Assembly (NCBI GenBank): GCA_928212115.1
Contig: CAKMRJ010002223.1
Span: forward strand, 313,531,641-313,595,640
DNA from: Lactuca virosa
Taxonomy: Eukaryota; Streptophyta; Magnoliopsida; Asterales; Asteraceae
Length of the DNA stretch: 64,000 nt
Direction: 5' to 3'
In this document: positions 22,875 to 35,143 of the stretch, one piece after another
Position numbering within the stretch: the first letter of the stretch is position 1
Layout: every line of letters begins with the position of its first letter
Notes under the pieces: generated by a model
What the model was told of the DNA's origin: nothing
Database searches by the model: none
Seen by the model: the letters and a program-made list of their open reading frames with translations, nothing else
Made by a program: the position numbers and the translations under genes

Positions 22875-23607
22875 GTTTTGACTTCCAGAATAATTATAAT
22901 TATTCAAACTATCCACAGTCGATCATACGTTGGAAGTAGGTATTGAATAGAGACTGTCATGAATTTGGCTTGTAGATTTGTCTGAATTGTGTTTGACATA
23001 ACAAACTTTGCTGCAACATTCATGAGTGCTCATAAGGTCTGAGTATTGGATTAAACCCACACTCACTTGTATCACTTCATGGAATTTATCTCGAGTGATC
23101 GTGAGACGATAATATCATATAAGTCTTCAAACCAGGAGATATGAGTTGTTGAGTATGAGTTGGTTGTGCATTGATAGTACGAAACCGCTTCAGTAACTTG
23201 ATGCTATAAAATGTGCTGTTGTGTACAATTTGATGAGTAGTTACTACAAGCATATGAGTCGAAGTTTATCTGTTCCTTTTAGTCCTTGGAGGATTAAAAG
23301 CGATATCTTGGGCCCCTCGATGATTTTGTTTTGACTTATGTGTCGGGCCCGGTCAAAACTAAATTGATATGTTCAATTAAGTTCTACGTCAAACAAATTG
23401 GAAATCGGGAAACAAACTGCTGGACAATAAGTATGGCGTTGTTCCATGTATTTGTCCGACTGATATCTTGAGAACAGAGGATTATATGATCTCTTATCTA
23501 AAATGGAGCTTCTCAGTTCGACAGAGGCTTTTAAGAGCTACGATTGCTAGTCATTGTTTTAAGTCGTACTTGCAGTTATATTTATTAGACTTATCCAAGT
23601 GCGAGAC

Positions 23608-24383
23608 TATTGGATTTAGTGTCTAAGCCCTTAACTATAATTGGTATGTACTTGACCCGAGAGTAGCATGGTCCATTTGGGTTGCATGGCACCAGAACAA
23701 TTTGTAAGGATGGACTTTTGAGAATAGGACATTTATGATTTATTAATATATTATGAGTTCTAATATATTAATACAAAATCAAATTATTTAATTAGTATTG
23801 ATCAATAATTAATTTGGAATTAATTTTGTGATCAAAAGAGACTAATTAAATATGTGGGGATTGATTGTGTAAATCATTCATTCTTATAAAATGGGCTTAT
23901 GATCCATAGTTCTTTATGTTGGGCTAAACCCATGTGGTGACCCATGGAGGCTAAAACCCATGGAGCCTAAGGAATGTGGAAGGTCATGTAAATTAGGGTT
24001 TTACATGGTGTAATCCTAGTTGTGTCACACTATATAAGAAACCTCATGGCTACCAAAATCGGCACTTAAGTGAGATACAAGAGGGTTAGCCGATTTTGTG
24101 TGCAAGACAATATCTTCTCAAGTTCTCCTTTGTTGGTGGTGTTGTGTGAAGCATTTGAGGCATCACACTTGGGGTGTTAGGCTCTTAAAGGCTTAAGGTT
24201 TCTAAGCTACAACAAAGGTAAGTCATCTAAATAAATTTTGTAGTGTATATACTTCATACTATTCTAGTTAGGATGATGCCTTGGAAAATTGAAAGTTTGC
24301 ATGTATAATAGAGAAAACATAGATCCATGGCATCTAGGGTTGCATGTACACCATATGAGTGTTAGAATGCTCAAAACCCTTCA
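23608..24383 (+). repeat. Element C 3' LTR
   Basis: 776 bases. The start reads TATTGGATTTAGTG where relatives have TGTTGGATTAGATG, so the terminal dinucleotide has mutated; the end is AAAACCCTTCA. A CTATATAAG box lies near 24029. It is closer to E's LTR than to G's. Confidence 0.82.
24029..24037 (+). promoter_or_regulatory. Predicted LTR TATA box, element C
   Basis: CACTATATAAGAAACC inside the LTR. Position corresponds to the box in E's LTR. Confidence 0.5.
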
Positions 24384-26658
24384 AAAAGTGGATTTGATTC
24401 TTACTTATATCATTTGTGGTAATGTCATAATTGACAAGTGAGAGGAAATTCTCACCACCCAAATTTCAATTGGATAGAAACTTGGAGTCATACAATTTGA
24501 TTGTGTGATGTACGAGAATCTTGATCATTGGAAGATTAAGACTAATTCCTTGATCACATGTTTATGTGAGTCAAGGGAAGGACTAAAGGATCTAGTACAC
24601 ATTGATGTGGATTGGTCAGATCCATCACAAAGGACGATAAGTCTATTCGTCATGATTTACTGATGGTTCAGTAAATGTGGTTATGCTTATAAGATTAAGT
24701 GTAATTATGATTATTTGAAAATGTTTTAAAGAATGGCAGAACGAATAAGAAGAATCTATTAGGCAGAATGATAGAGGTTTCTCCAATCTGAAAGGAAATG
24801 AGAGTACTTTGGTATCATGTTTATGATCATCTTAATGATTGTAGGACCATGTCATAATTTATCCTCTAAGCACATCTTAGTGAAATTGTTTCAACTAAGA
24901 AGAGGAATCAGATATTGTTGAAATGGTTTAATCAAGAAATGAGTCATACTTCGTATCAAATCAAGTTTTAGAGTCGTACTCTAGTAACTTCGAATCGTAT
25001 CTTGAAACTTATTTCAAACTAAGTAGGTTTATAACACCTCATGAAATGTGGAGTATTATTGTTTTCTTACTCTAGCACATTTGAAATTAATGGTTATGAT
25101 GTTTTTGGTTAAAACAAAGGATAAACTAAAACCAATTCAATGAAGTGTTATCTTGTCAATAATCCACACTAACTTTTGAATATTTGTTTGTCAAGGATTT
25201 TTCCTTGAGAGAGAAACTTATGTGTCAAGAAGTCAGTGGGAGTATTATTGGCCTTGAAGAGTTTCAAGAGTTAATCGAGAAAAAACCTTTTAGTTATCAC
25301 TAGCACACGACCTGAGGTTGATAACCTATCGTGTTAAGTTGACATATTCTTGTTTATGTGCACCTTCCTATTGAGTTGGCAATGCTTATGAGTTCTTTGG
25401 TTCTCATTCGACTAGAAAAGGCAGAGCACGTTGGTTAGTGATAGTACATTGATCAATATGGGTGAGCTGCTTAACAACACGGAAGTATTGGTAGTCCCTT
25501 GTGCCACCAGAAGGCGAGAAATTAAGAATAAGTTCAGTCCATGAAACCTAAATTTGATGTTAGTTTTGTCCCCAACTTTATCTTATGATTGTAGGTTGGA
25601 AATGACAAATTCGCATAGATAGGAACACATACACCATAAGATCTAAGTGGCAAAAGGTTTCACTCTAATTCATGAAAATGATTATGAGGAAACACTTTCG
25701 CTAATAGATTTTAAATCTGGTAAATATCATTATGGTTAGCAATTGTGATTATTTCCTTCTCAAATTCACATATGATTACGTCATCCCTTTTCATAGTTCT
25801 AATTGTGAGAAATGACAAGAAATAGTTTAAACATTCAGGACTTATAACTGTAATTTCTGAAAGGGTTTAAACACACATATATGCCATCTAATGAAAGGTG
25901 TATAATCTTGAGAAGTCTGGATGAAGACTTATCGAAGCATTACGTATCAGAAATCTGAACTTTAGTAAGAAAGTCAATAGTACTGATTTCTGGAAGTCCA
26001 GTTGATTTTTGGGTACATGTCAAAGCTAGTGGGAGCATAATTATTATGCAGATGGAAGCATAATTGTTATGCTATTGAGAGCATAATTGTTATGCTAAGT
26101 ATTGCAGGTTGGCAATACTAGTTTAGGAAACAAAGATTTCAAATTTGCAAAATTGCAAAGTTTGGGAATTGTTTTGCTACAAAAGGATTTAGGGGAGAGG
26201 ACACTTATACTTCATTTCATGTCTAAAAGTTTGGATTTGAAAGAACTTAGTCATGAACATATATAAATATCGTATTGAAATGATTCAACATAGGAAATTC
26301 TATATATGGAAATATTATAGCAAGAGACTATCATGTCTTTATGTAAGACATTATGTATCGAATCCCATATGCTTCTTATATAGGATCGATCACATATGCT
26401 ATAATATTCACTTGTTCTGATTTTCCAAATGCCTAGGGTATTGAGAGGGAAAAGGACTAGAAATGGATATGACTAGAGTTGTTAAACAACTGTTAAAGGA
26501 CAATCTGAGGTTCGCTAAAGATTGGTTGTTTGTGGATAGTTGGAAGTATAAATTTGGAAGGACCATAGTGACATGTTTCAGATTGGGATAATTCTTGATC
26601 AGAATTGATAGTCATATGGGAATATGGAAATGTTTCCATAATGGGAGTTGATGATTAG
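24384..26658 (+). mobile_element. Element G, 5' part of surviving interior
   Basis: Non-coding interior of another B/E relative, starting after C's LTR and ending at H's left target duplication. It aligns in order with E from about 52715 to 60440 (without D). Hairpin copy 4 is at 25770-25797. No open frame shows pol motifs. Upstream parts of G (5' LTR, primer site, gag) are missing, presumably left of the window. It resumes at 39361. Confidence 0.78.
25770..25797 (+). repeat. Conserved-loop hairpin, copy 4 (element G)
   Basis: Loop TTACGTCATCCCTTT between TATGA and TCATA; the stem is only about five pairs here. Confidence 0.7.
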
Positions 26659-27176
26659 TGATGTGTGTAAAACTAACTAGTTTTATTCCTACTTTTTTAA
26701 TGTAAATTAGACACACAAAAGGCAGTGTAGCTGTCTATTGGTGGTATAGTTAAGCAAGCAGGTTATCGAACTCAGGGAACGGTAATTAATCTAACTACTA
26801 GAATTATCTAAAGAAAACAATAATAAAATAGAAAGATTTTCTCTAGTTTTACAAGACTAGAAACTTAACTAACACTTAAACTAAGCAACTAACAACTAAG
26901 CAAGCAAAAATTAAACTTGATGTGTGTAAAACTAACTAGTTTTATTCCTACTTTTTTAATGTAAATTAGACACACAAAAGGTAGTGTACCTGTCTATTGG
27001 TGGTATAGTTAAGCAAGCAGGGTATCGAACTCAGGGAACGGTAATTAATCTAACTACTAGAATTATCTAAAGAAAACAATAATAAAATAGAAGGATTTTC
27101 TCTAGTTTTACAAGACTAGAAACTTAACTAACACTTAAACTAAGCAACTAACAGCTAAGCAAGCAAAAATTAACCA
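26659..27176. repeat. Tandem 259-base duplication inside H LTR
   Basis: 26659-26917 and 26918-27176 are almost identical. The junction reads TTAAACT before TGATGTGTG, where AAACT equals the bases between primer site and 5' LTR (37983-37987). Confidence 0.88.
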
Positions 27177-27951
27177 AATTCAAGAGTAAAAGAGGCTTCT
27201 GTTTAGGTTCGAATCATTTGATCCTATGGTTGAGTTAATGGTAAATGCAATGGATTAATTTTTCTTTGGCTACCGATTAAGGTGATTAGGTTCACGTTCG
27301 CTATTACTAGTCCTTAGAAAACCGATTAATTCAAGCAGTGGCCAGTTGTCTAAATTAATGAATTTCCTAGTTTATTAATTCAAGTTAAGTAAGACTTGTA
27401 GTGGTTAATTAAATTGGTCGTTCAATTAACCTCTTGTTGATGGTTCGTCACACAAGCTCACACATTAATTTATCTATTTGCTAGTTAACCCTAGTTTCAC
27501 ATTCGCTATTCCTAGGCATATAACAATGTTCTCACATAAATCATACGAAATTAGCAATTAAGATATGTTCATGCAACTTAATATGTTAGTTAATTAACTG
27601 AAAATAGTTGTAATTAACATATAAGGTTCTTTAACAAGCTTAACAAAACAATATCACCAAATTAGATTAATCGTAAACATAAAATCAATCCATATTCACA
27701 AAATCATCTACCCTAAACAGAAGACAAGGGTTTTAGTTCATAATTACAGCAAAAATAAACTCAAGAACGAAATCCATTGGTTTAAACATGATTCAATCAA
27801 AATTTTAAATAAGAGTAACTAGAATTTGCCTTAATCCTACTCAAAATCGAATGTTGGGTCAATTCTTCACTTTGCAGAGCTTCCACCGTGTTCTTAATCG
27901 CAGCTTGGCCTCCAAGGGTTTCAGAGAAGTTCTTTGTTTCGGGCAGGAATG

Positions 27952-27963
27952 CCATATTTATAG
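27952..27963 (-). promoter_or_regulatory. Predicted LTR TATA box, element H left LTR
   Basis: Minus strand CTATAAATATGG. Palindromes GACTCGCCGAGTC lie 19 and 40 bases upstream in element orientation. The same box in the right LTR is at 39023-39034. Confidence 0.6.
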
Positions 27964-27981
27964 ACTTCTGGAAACAGGGTT

Positions 27982-28106
27982 GACTCGCCGAGTCCATGGG
28001 TCGACTCGCCGAGTCCTTCATTAAAACTCCGTGTACGGCAAGGACTTCTATTGCTTCGTGAATGTTTGATCCGACTCGTCGAGTTGGGGTATTGACTCGC
28101 CGAGTG
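27982..28106. repeat. ACTCG-N-CGAGT palindrome cluster in H left LTR
   Basis: GACTCGCCGAGTC at 27982-27994 and 28003-28015, GACTCGTCGAGTT at 28073-28085 and GACTCGCCGAGTG at 28094-28106. All lie on the upstream side of the predicted TATA box. Confidence 0.92.
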
Positions 28107-28310
28107 CTTCAAGATTTTTGACTTTTTCCTCTTTATTTACTTCCCGAGCTCCCGATTGTTATTTCCGCTTCCTTTTGCTTCCGAGCACTTCTTCTAGACT
28201 GAAAATACAATTTAAACGTAATTAAGCACCTTTTGTTCCATATTTGATTTAAAAAAGTCAAAAAATATTAATATTCTATACAAAATACATGACTAAATAT
28301 GCACATATCA

Positions 28311-28325
28311 AAATACCCCACACTT
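28311..28325 (-). other. Element H polypurine tract
   Basis: Minus strand AAGTGTGGGGTATTT directly adjacent to the 3' LTR. Confidence 0.65.
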
Positions 28326-29969
28326 GACTTTTGCTTGCCCCCAAGCAAAACTGAATTTTAACATATTAGCATCACATAAGACAATCCCAATCAAACCCAG
28401 CCATTATGCCAAGACCGCAACGCATGCATTTGTGTCTAAAATTTTCCTAAGGACCCCCCTCAATTCTAAATACTCACAATCCTCATAAACACTCGCCCAC
28501 TTCTTTTGAACAATGCTCATTTTATGCATCCCTCCGAATCCATCCGTAGAAAACTTCCTAACCTCAAGGTATTTTTGGTCAAGCAACCGAAGCATACATA
28601 ATCTAGAAAATTACAACTTTTCAATACCAATATAGAGCTTATTTGGAATTCTTCACTTCTTTGATAATTTATCTTGATTTCTTTGAATTCACCACCTTTA
28701 TGATTCTTGGTATCTTCAAAATTTTTGATTTTTCGGAATTTTGATCTTTTGATCTTCACTTTGAAAGCTTCAAAATTCTTACAACTTTTCTTGTAATTCT
28801 CTCTCTTTTTTTTCCACATGTAACTCACTTCTTTTTTTTTCAAAACCTACATGCTTAAGCAGGGGCGCTCAACTTCAAGCTTTATTGATTAAAGATAAAA
28901 TTTTCCTGGATACATTTCTGGTACACGATGCTAAGCATATTGCATCCCTCAAACTAAGCGAGGTTGTGTTTTTGTCCCATGATTTCACTAGAATAAAGGG
29001 GGCCACAAATGCACTAGAACGTATATAGGCTCAACTAAACATTTGGGTCCTCATAAAATCATCAAACATAATACTAGCATGGAATCCTAATTGCTTTTAC
29101 CATGATTTTATAAATTAACCCTAGCAATTTTATGCAAAATTTCAAAATTTTCAACTAATGTAACCAACCCCCTACCCCACACTTAATTTATCCAATGTCC
29201 CCATTGCATACTATGCATGATAAAGAAAAATAAAGTAAAGAGGGAATTGGAACAAACTCCCCTGGGATAGTAGTGGCGAGGTTGATCGTTCTTCATTCAA
29301 AGCTCCACCTTCAATTGACTTTAGACATGGGAACATCTCATCCATGCCTCGGGCTTCGAATCTCGTGTGGTTGACAGCTCTAAAAATGCAGGAAAAACTC
29401 TCGGAAAACTTCAGAAATTAATCTTAAAAAATGCAGTCAATTGTCGTGTGAAATATCATCAAATCATGAGCTTGAGAGGTGAAATAAGGAGCAACTCGTC
29501 GAGTTATTACGGTGACTCGCCGAGTTGTAGCGCGAAAATGGCAGAAATCATGAAATTACATTGCGACTCGTCGAGTCATTATATGCACTCGACGAGTACA
29601 TCGCTGTGTGGGAAAAATTGAATTATGCTTTTCATCCGATTTTGGTGTGCTGAAGTAACTTCGAAATGACATTTATTTTTCTTTAGTGTTTAGTCACTCT
29701 TTAACCCTCTTCATAACCGAACTCGATATTAGGACTCAAAACTTCATTCTCTCTCGCCTAGACTTGATTCTTCCACTATTCTATCACTCTCTAAACCCTT
29801 GCATGCAAACTCTCATTCAAATTCTGAAAAGAACAACACACAAGTAATAAAAAGGAAAACATCCTAATGATAATCCTAAAAACTAGTTGTCCAAAATTAA
29901 CCAAAAAAAAAACACCAAACAAAAAAAAAATAGTTCCAACACAACCAAAATTAAAATAAAAAGGATAAA
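28326..29969 (-). other. Element H 3' untranslated region
   Basis: AT-rich with poly-pyrimidine and poly-purine runs and no credible gene. It has two palindrome pairs: AACTCGTCGAGTT and GACTCGCCGAGTT (29493-29526), and GACTCGTCGAGTC and ACTCGACGAGT (29565-29597). Confidence 0.7.
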
Positions 29970-31160
29970 CTAGTCTTCATCTTCCTCCTCATCATCATCT
30001 CCTCTTCCACTTCCTCCCGCTCCACTACTATGGGCATTGAGTCTTTCCTCCCACGTACGTACATGCGGATAATTTCCCCCCCATCTATGTGTTGAATGTG
30101 AAAGTATTCAAACAATTGGACATATGACTGGTTGCCAAAATTTACCCCCTTGCCAAATCATCTTGGAATTTTCGCATCTCCACATTGTACCAATCCATTG
30201 GTACTTCATCATCAACCGGAATTATCGGTGGGTCATCATGGGCTTGTTCTTATCTTTGCCTAACTCTCCTTCCCGGCTCCTCGGGTCCTATAATCGCATC
30301 ATCATGAGGAATAACAAAGGTCCCTCCAAACAAAATCTTCAATTATTCTTGCCCTCCTAAAAAGCATAATGCTAAAAGGAGGAGTCAGGACCATTGTCAA
30401 CATATTCCATGCTCCCCTTTCTATCAACCCATATGATTTCGTTAGGCGGGTCACAAACATTCCACCATTGATTTGTGAAGTTTTTCTCTCCTTGACCGCT
30501 CCCTCGGCTAAATAAGATGCTAAACAGTACGGGAGATTGCAAAAAGTGTTTGGAGTAATAATACTCCACAAATAAAAGACATCAAGATTAGGAACCTTGT
30601 CGTTATCCTTCCGCATATTGATCGTACTAGCAATGAGGCGGTGAATCAATCGATGGGTAAGTGATCTAATTCTCCCTTCTTGAGCGGACTTGGGGATATA
30701 GACTTTGTTTGCAATAGTGTTCCACCATGTGGAACCCACAACGCCCTCCGGAAATGTTTTGTGAGCATGTTCCAAGAAAGTACCAAAACCTCCAGTGTTG
30801 ACTAATTGTTGGTCATATATACCCAATCTCCAAGCAAGCTCCACCATGCTACATTGGCGGAACTCGCTTACCAAGGCAAAAGACAATGACTCCCGAATTA
30901 TAGTAATCATTTCCTCCACGAAAATTGATGGTTGATAAGAACTCCCAACACAACTCCTGAAACACCGGTTCTTGGATACGGAATAACTGGTTCCACCCAT
31001 CACAAGTGATGGATACTCCGTTATGCATAAATGTTTTGACCAAAAAGGGGGCCAATTCTTCCTCATACCGAACTTGTCCCAGCCATTCCCAATTGATTGC
31101 GTTAGGTACATAGATTTCTTTCTTTCTAATCTCCACCAATTTCTTTTTCCATCGGGACAT
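29970..31160 (-). pseudogene. Athila post-pol ORF (ATHILA ORF-1-like), frame-shifted
   Basis: Reading from 31160 the frame begins MSRWKKKLVEIRKKEIYVPN and runs to about FRGGNDYYNSGV; similarity then continues in a second frame (from about 30890) with ELAWRLGIYDQ, FPEGVVGSTWWNTIAN, RLIHRLIASTINMRKDNDK and SQINGGMFVTRL, ending at TGA 30302. A further frame would run into an acidic tail ending DDDEEEDED at 29970. The middle resembles the ATHILA ORF-1 family of plant Athila elements, a protein of unknown function found downstream of integrase and sometimes called envelope-like. I see no clear signal peptide or membrane segment, so an envelope role is not supported. Confidence 0.75.
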
Positions 31161-32107
31161 TGTTGATTTAGATTGAATTCATGGGAATTTTAACCAAGGG
31201 AAATCCCCTTGGCTACCTTGAGAACTTTGCCCCCACCCGAAAATCATATTCTGCAACACATGAAAACAAACACAAACCAGAAAGCACATAAACGTTAAAA
31301 AAAATCCGGACTGTATTCAGGAACTGACTCGTCGAGTCCATGAACAGACTCGGTGAGTCATATGATCCCTTCGAGTCGCGTGACTGATTTCGACCAAATC
31401 ATCCAACAAAACTCAAAATTGTTTTTTAGTGGTTTGTCTAGGGATGCATATGAAGTATTATTTCACAATAAATTTCATCTAGAACACTCTACTTAAACAA
31501 AAATTCAAAACCCTAGAATCTAAATCAAGTAAAAATCGGGTTTTCAACATACTAAGGCCATTATTCTGCCAAAAATTAGAGCTTTAATAAGATCGAAAGT
31601 AAAATATGTTACCTTGTTGGAAGAAAGTAGAAGAAATCAAGAGAATCAAGATGGTTGCTTGGAGAGAAATTGGCACGTCGGGTGAGTGTGTCGGTTGTGT
31701 AAAATGAAAGTGTTTTCCAATTAGGGTAAAAGCCCTAATTTTACAGAATTGTAAAATTATATATTTTTTTCAGTAAATTAAATCGACTCGTCGAGTTAGT
31801 ACACGGATTCGCCGAGTTAGGTCGCGATTACAACTTTCTGGTTCGTAAGGACTCGCCGAGTCATTTATTTGAAAAAAATTCATCATTTTATATGTTATTC
31901 ACCACACCCCACACTCAGAACTTGCTTGTCCTCAAGCAATCATTTTAGAGAATTAAGAAGATTTAGATAGACAAATCCTACGAAACGAAGAAAAAAAAAC
32001 GCAAAATAAAACTAAAAAGAAAGGTAAAAGAAAGCAAAATCTATTGACGGGTTGCCTCCCGTTAAGCGCTTCTTTTTTAGGAGTCTTTAGCTGCACTCCT
32101 TCCCGCT
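31161..32107 (-). other. Element H spacer between integrase and post-pol ORF
   Basis: No gene seen. It contains palindromes GACTCGTCGAGTC and GACTCGGTGAGTC (31326-31359), GACTCGTCGAGTT and GATTCGCCGAGTT (31785-31818), and GACTCGCCGAGTC (31850-31862). The minus-strand sequence near 32040-32090 follows the end of integrase. Confidence 0.7.
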
Positions 32108-33215
32108 CTACGTGTCAGCGGTTGCCTCTATGTCCAGCCCTTCTTCAAGTCTTTCATCTTGTGGCATTCCTTCTTCGTATTTCTTAACCCGATGCCCATT
32201 GACTTTAAAGCTTGACCCATCTTTACTCCATAACTCAACCACTCCATCAGGATAAACATGCTTTACTGAAAACGGCCCGGTCCAACGAGTGCGTAATTTT
32301 CCCGGAAAGAGCTTAAGCCTTGAATTGTATAATAGCACTTTCTTTCCTTCCTAAAACTCTTTATTACCCTTCAACCTTGCATCATGCCATCTTTTGGTCT
32401 TATCCTTATAAATTAACGAGTTAGTATAAGACTCATTCCTCAATTCTTCCAAGGCATTCATTTGCAAAAGTCGATTTGCACGCAACTCATGTGGCTCAAA
32501 ATTGCATGTTTTCAAGGCCCAATAGGCTTTGTGTTCAAGCTCCACGGGTAAATGGCAATTTTTACCATACAGTAGTCTATAACGTGTGGTTGCAATGGGT
32601 GTTTTGAATGCGTTTCTAAATGCCCAAAGTGCATCATCCAATTTGTCCGCCCAATCTTTTCTATTGTGCCCCACCGATTTCTCCAATATTCTTTTTAGTG
32701 CCCTATTTGTAACTTCTTTATGCCCATTTGATTGTGGATGGTAAGGTGTTGAAAATCTATGGCGTACCCCGTATTTTTGCAACACTTTTGCTAGTTGATC
32801 ATTAGCAAAGTGGGTTCCCCTATCACTAATTAATGCTTTAGGCACTCCAAATCTTGAGAATAATTTTCTTAAAATTTTAACCACAACTCTTGCATCATTA
32901 GTTTGTAGTGCTTGCGCTTCCGCCCATTTTGACACATAATCCACCGCCACGAGTATGTATTTGTTGCATTTGGATGAAGGAAATGGTCCCATGAAATCTA
33001 TACCCCACACATCATAGATTTCACAAACATGAATATTCATTTGGGGCATTTCATTCCTTGCCGATATATTACCGTTCTTTGGCAAGTATACATTCCTTCA
33101 CGTATGTAGCAGCATCCTTGAAAATAGTAGGCCAATAAAAACCGGTATCAAACACATTTTTAGCAGTGTATTGTACCCCCATGATGTCCTCCTACAGGTC
33201 CATTATGGCAATGCT
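32108..33215 (-). pseudogene. Element H integrase, interrupted
   Basis: Core motifs are present: GIDFMGPFPSSK, LVAVDYVSKWAEA, ALISDRGTHFAN and TPYHPQSNGHKEV, where the glutamate is kept although the usual Q is H-K. The C-terminal segment includes GKLRTRWTGPFSV. A TAG at 32351-32353 separates core from C-terminus, and the zinc-finger part (HCHNGPVGGHHGG, about 33165-33205) is in another frame from the core starting near 33085. Upstream neighbour is RNase H; downstream a 950-base spacer precedes the Athila-specific ORF. Confidence 0.88.
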
Positions 33216-34800
33216 CTAATATGTCCCGACTTTCCTTGCCAAAAACACATCTTCTTATGATTCCATCCGCACAACTCCTAAAAATATAAGGCTCATCCCA
33301 AAAATAATATTTTATTTCGGAAAAGAGCTTCTTCTTTTGTTGATGGGTAAGGCCTTTTGGAAGGTAATTACCAGCCAAGTAATTTGCAATGTCTGCATAC
33401 CACGGTTCCTCATCCACAATCACCATCAAGTATTCTTCCGGGAAGTCATCTTCAATACCCATATTATCTATCTCGTCCCTTTCTGGATTTTCTAGCCTAG
33501 ATAGATGGTCAGCAGCTACATTCTTCATCCCCTTTTTATCCTTGATCTCTATGTCAACTTCTTGTAATAGAAACACCCATCAGATTAGTCTTGGCTTTGC
33601 ATCCTGCTTGGCAAACAAGTACTTAATAGCAGAGTGGTCAGTGAAAACAGTGGTTTTAGATAAAATAAGATAAGGGCGGAATTTGTCAAAAGCATACACC
33701 ACGGCTAGTAATTCTTTTTCGGTAGTGGTGTAGATTTCTTGGGCTAGATTTAAAGTCTTACTTGCATAATAAATGGGTCGAAAGTGCTTATCAACCCTTT
33801 GGCCAAGTACAACTCCTAATGCAAAGTCGCTTGTGTCACACATTATTTCAAAGGCATGTTCCAATTCGGGGCAATAATGATCAGGGCATTAGTTAATTTA
33901 TCTTTCAAAATTTTAAAAACCGCTAGACACTCTTTAAAAAAATTAAAAGGTGCATCTTTTAAAAGTAATTGAGTTAGAGGTCTAGTTATTTTAGAAAAAC
34001 CTTTTATAAAACAGCGGTAAAAACCCGCGTGACCTAAAAAACTCCTAATGCCCTTCACATTAGTTGGTGGAGGCAATTTAGCAATTGTATCAATTTTTGC
34101 CCGATCCACCTCAATCCCCGCCTTGGATACCTTGTGACCTAATACTATGCCCTCTTTTACCATAAAGTGACATTTCTCCCAATTCAGAACTAAATCGGTC
34201 TTTTGGCACCTAGCAAGCATCAAGTCAAGGTTAGCAAGACAATCATGAAAGGAAGATCCAAAAACAGAAAATTCGTCCATAAATACTTCCATAAACTTTT
34301 CCACCATGTCGTGGAATATTGCCGTCATGCATCTTTGAAAGGTCGTGGGTGCATTGCATAACCCAAAAGGCATGCGACGATAAGCAAAAGTCCCACTTGG
34401 GCAAGTGAAAGTAGTCTTTTCTTGGTCAATTGGGTCTATGGGTATTTGGAAGTAACCCGAAAATCCGTCTAAGAAACAGTAATAACTATGGCCAGTTATA
34501 TTTCAAGCATTTGATCAATAAAAGGTAAGGGAAAATGGTCTTTACAAGTGGAATCGTTTAGCTTTCGATAATCGATGCACACTCGCCAACCGGTTACCGT
34601 TCGAGTTGGAATGAGCTCGTTCTTCTCGTTTGTCACTACCGTCATTCCTCCTTTCTTGGGCACCACTTGAACGGGACTAACCCATGGACTATCGGAAATA
34701 GAATAAATGATCCCCGCATCCAATAGTTTGACTACCTCCTTTTTGACCACTTCTTGCATGTTCGGGTTTAACCTCCTTTGATGTTGAACTACTGGCTTTG
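33216..34800 (-). pseudogene. Element H reverse transcriptase and RNase H, broken and catalytically altered
   Basis: The RT start carries MQEVVKKEVVKLLDAGIIY, SPVQVVPKKGG and WRVCIDYRKLND, then a frame change near 34490, MPFGLCNAPTTFQRCM, and the active-site segment as FMDEFSVFG. The codon at 34272-34274 gives E where the second catalytic aspartate is expected. RNase H follows after another frame change near 33860 (MCDTSDFALGVVLGQ, FTDHSAIKYL). TGA at 33580-33582 interrupts it, consistent with CGA to TGA decay (inference). Then VAADHLSRLEN marks the RNase H end. Confidence 0.88.
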
Positions 34801-35056
34801 CTCCTTCTTCCAGGTTAATCTTGTGAGAGCAATAAAAAGGGCTTATTCCTTTTATGTCGGTGATATTTCATGCAATGACACACTTTCTTTTGTTTAAGAC
34901 ATGAACTAACTCTTCTTTTTCAGATTTGGAGAGTCAGAAGCTATAATAACAGGTTTTTATCACCATCCTCAAGAAATGCATACTCCAAATGATCTGGTAA
35001 AGTTTTAAGGTCTGATTTCGTATTTTGTACACTGAACATGTCGAGTTCAGGTAGGT

Positions 35057-35143
35057 GACTCGTCGAGTCCATGCCTAAGTCCCCAGTGTGATCGTGATTT
35101 CTCGATCGGTCTCGTCGAGTCGGTGTATCTGACTCGACGAGTC
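35057..35143. repeat. ACTCG-N-CGAGT palindromes in H protease-RT linker
   Basis: GACTCGTCGAGTC at 35057-35069, a partial TCTCGTCGAGTC at 35110-35121, and GACTCGACGAGTC at 35131-35143. Confidence 0.9.

Larger units (their letters stand above)
22875..24383 (+). mobile_element. Element C: 3' end of a relative of B, G and E
   Basis: 22875-23607 matches the last 0.7 kb of the interior of E (from about 60995: TTTTGACTTCCAG, then the CCACAGTCGATCATAC block) up to the tract TTATCCAAGTGCGAGAC, followed by an LTR at 23608-24383. No primer site follows the LTR, so it is a 3' LTR. The remainder of C must lie left of the window, beyond B and A, which implies B inserted into C. No gene is present. Confidence 0.8.
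26659..28310 (-). repeat. Element H 3' LTR with 259-base terminal duplication
   Basis: Starts TGATGTGTG and ends CACATATCA. It is longer than the right LTR because the first 259 bases (26659-26917) are repeated at 26918-27176. The right LTR has only one copy. It also has two tandem GACTCGCCGAGTC palindromes (27982-28015) where the right LTR has one. Confidence 0.92.

Noticed and set aside
23608..24383. Reading C's LTR as the 5' LTR of G
   Set aside because: No primer site follows it, and it has diverged strongly from G's LTR at 40612-41476.
28517..28843. 108-codon Lys-rich minus frame in H 3' region
   Set aside because: Lies in poly-purine sequence, no homology pattern, overlaps other frames; likely chance.
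29970..31160. Envelope protein making H an infectious retrovirus-like element
   Set aside because: No signal peptide, furin-type site or transmembrane segment is visible; it resembles the ATHILA ORF-1 family of unknown function.
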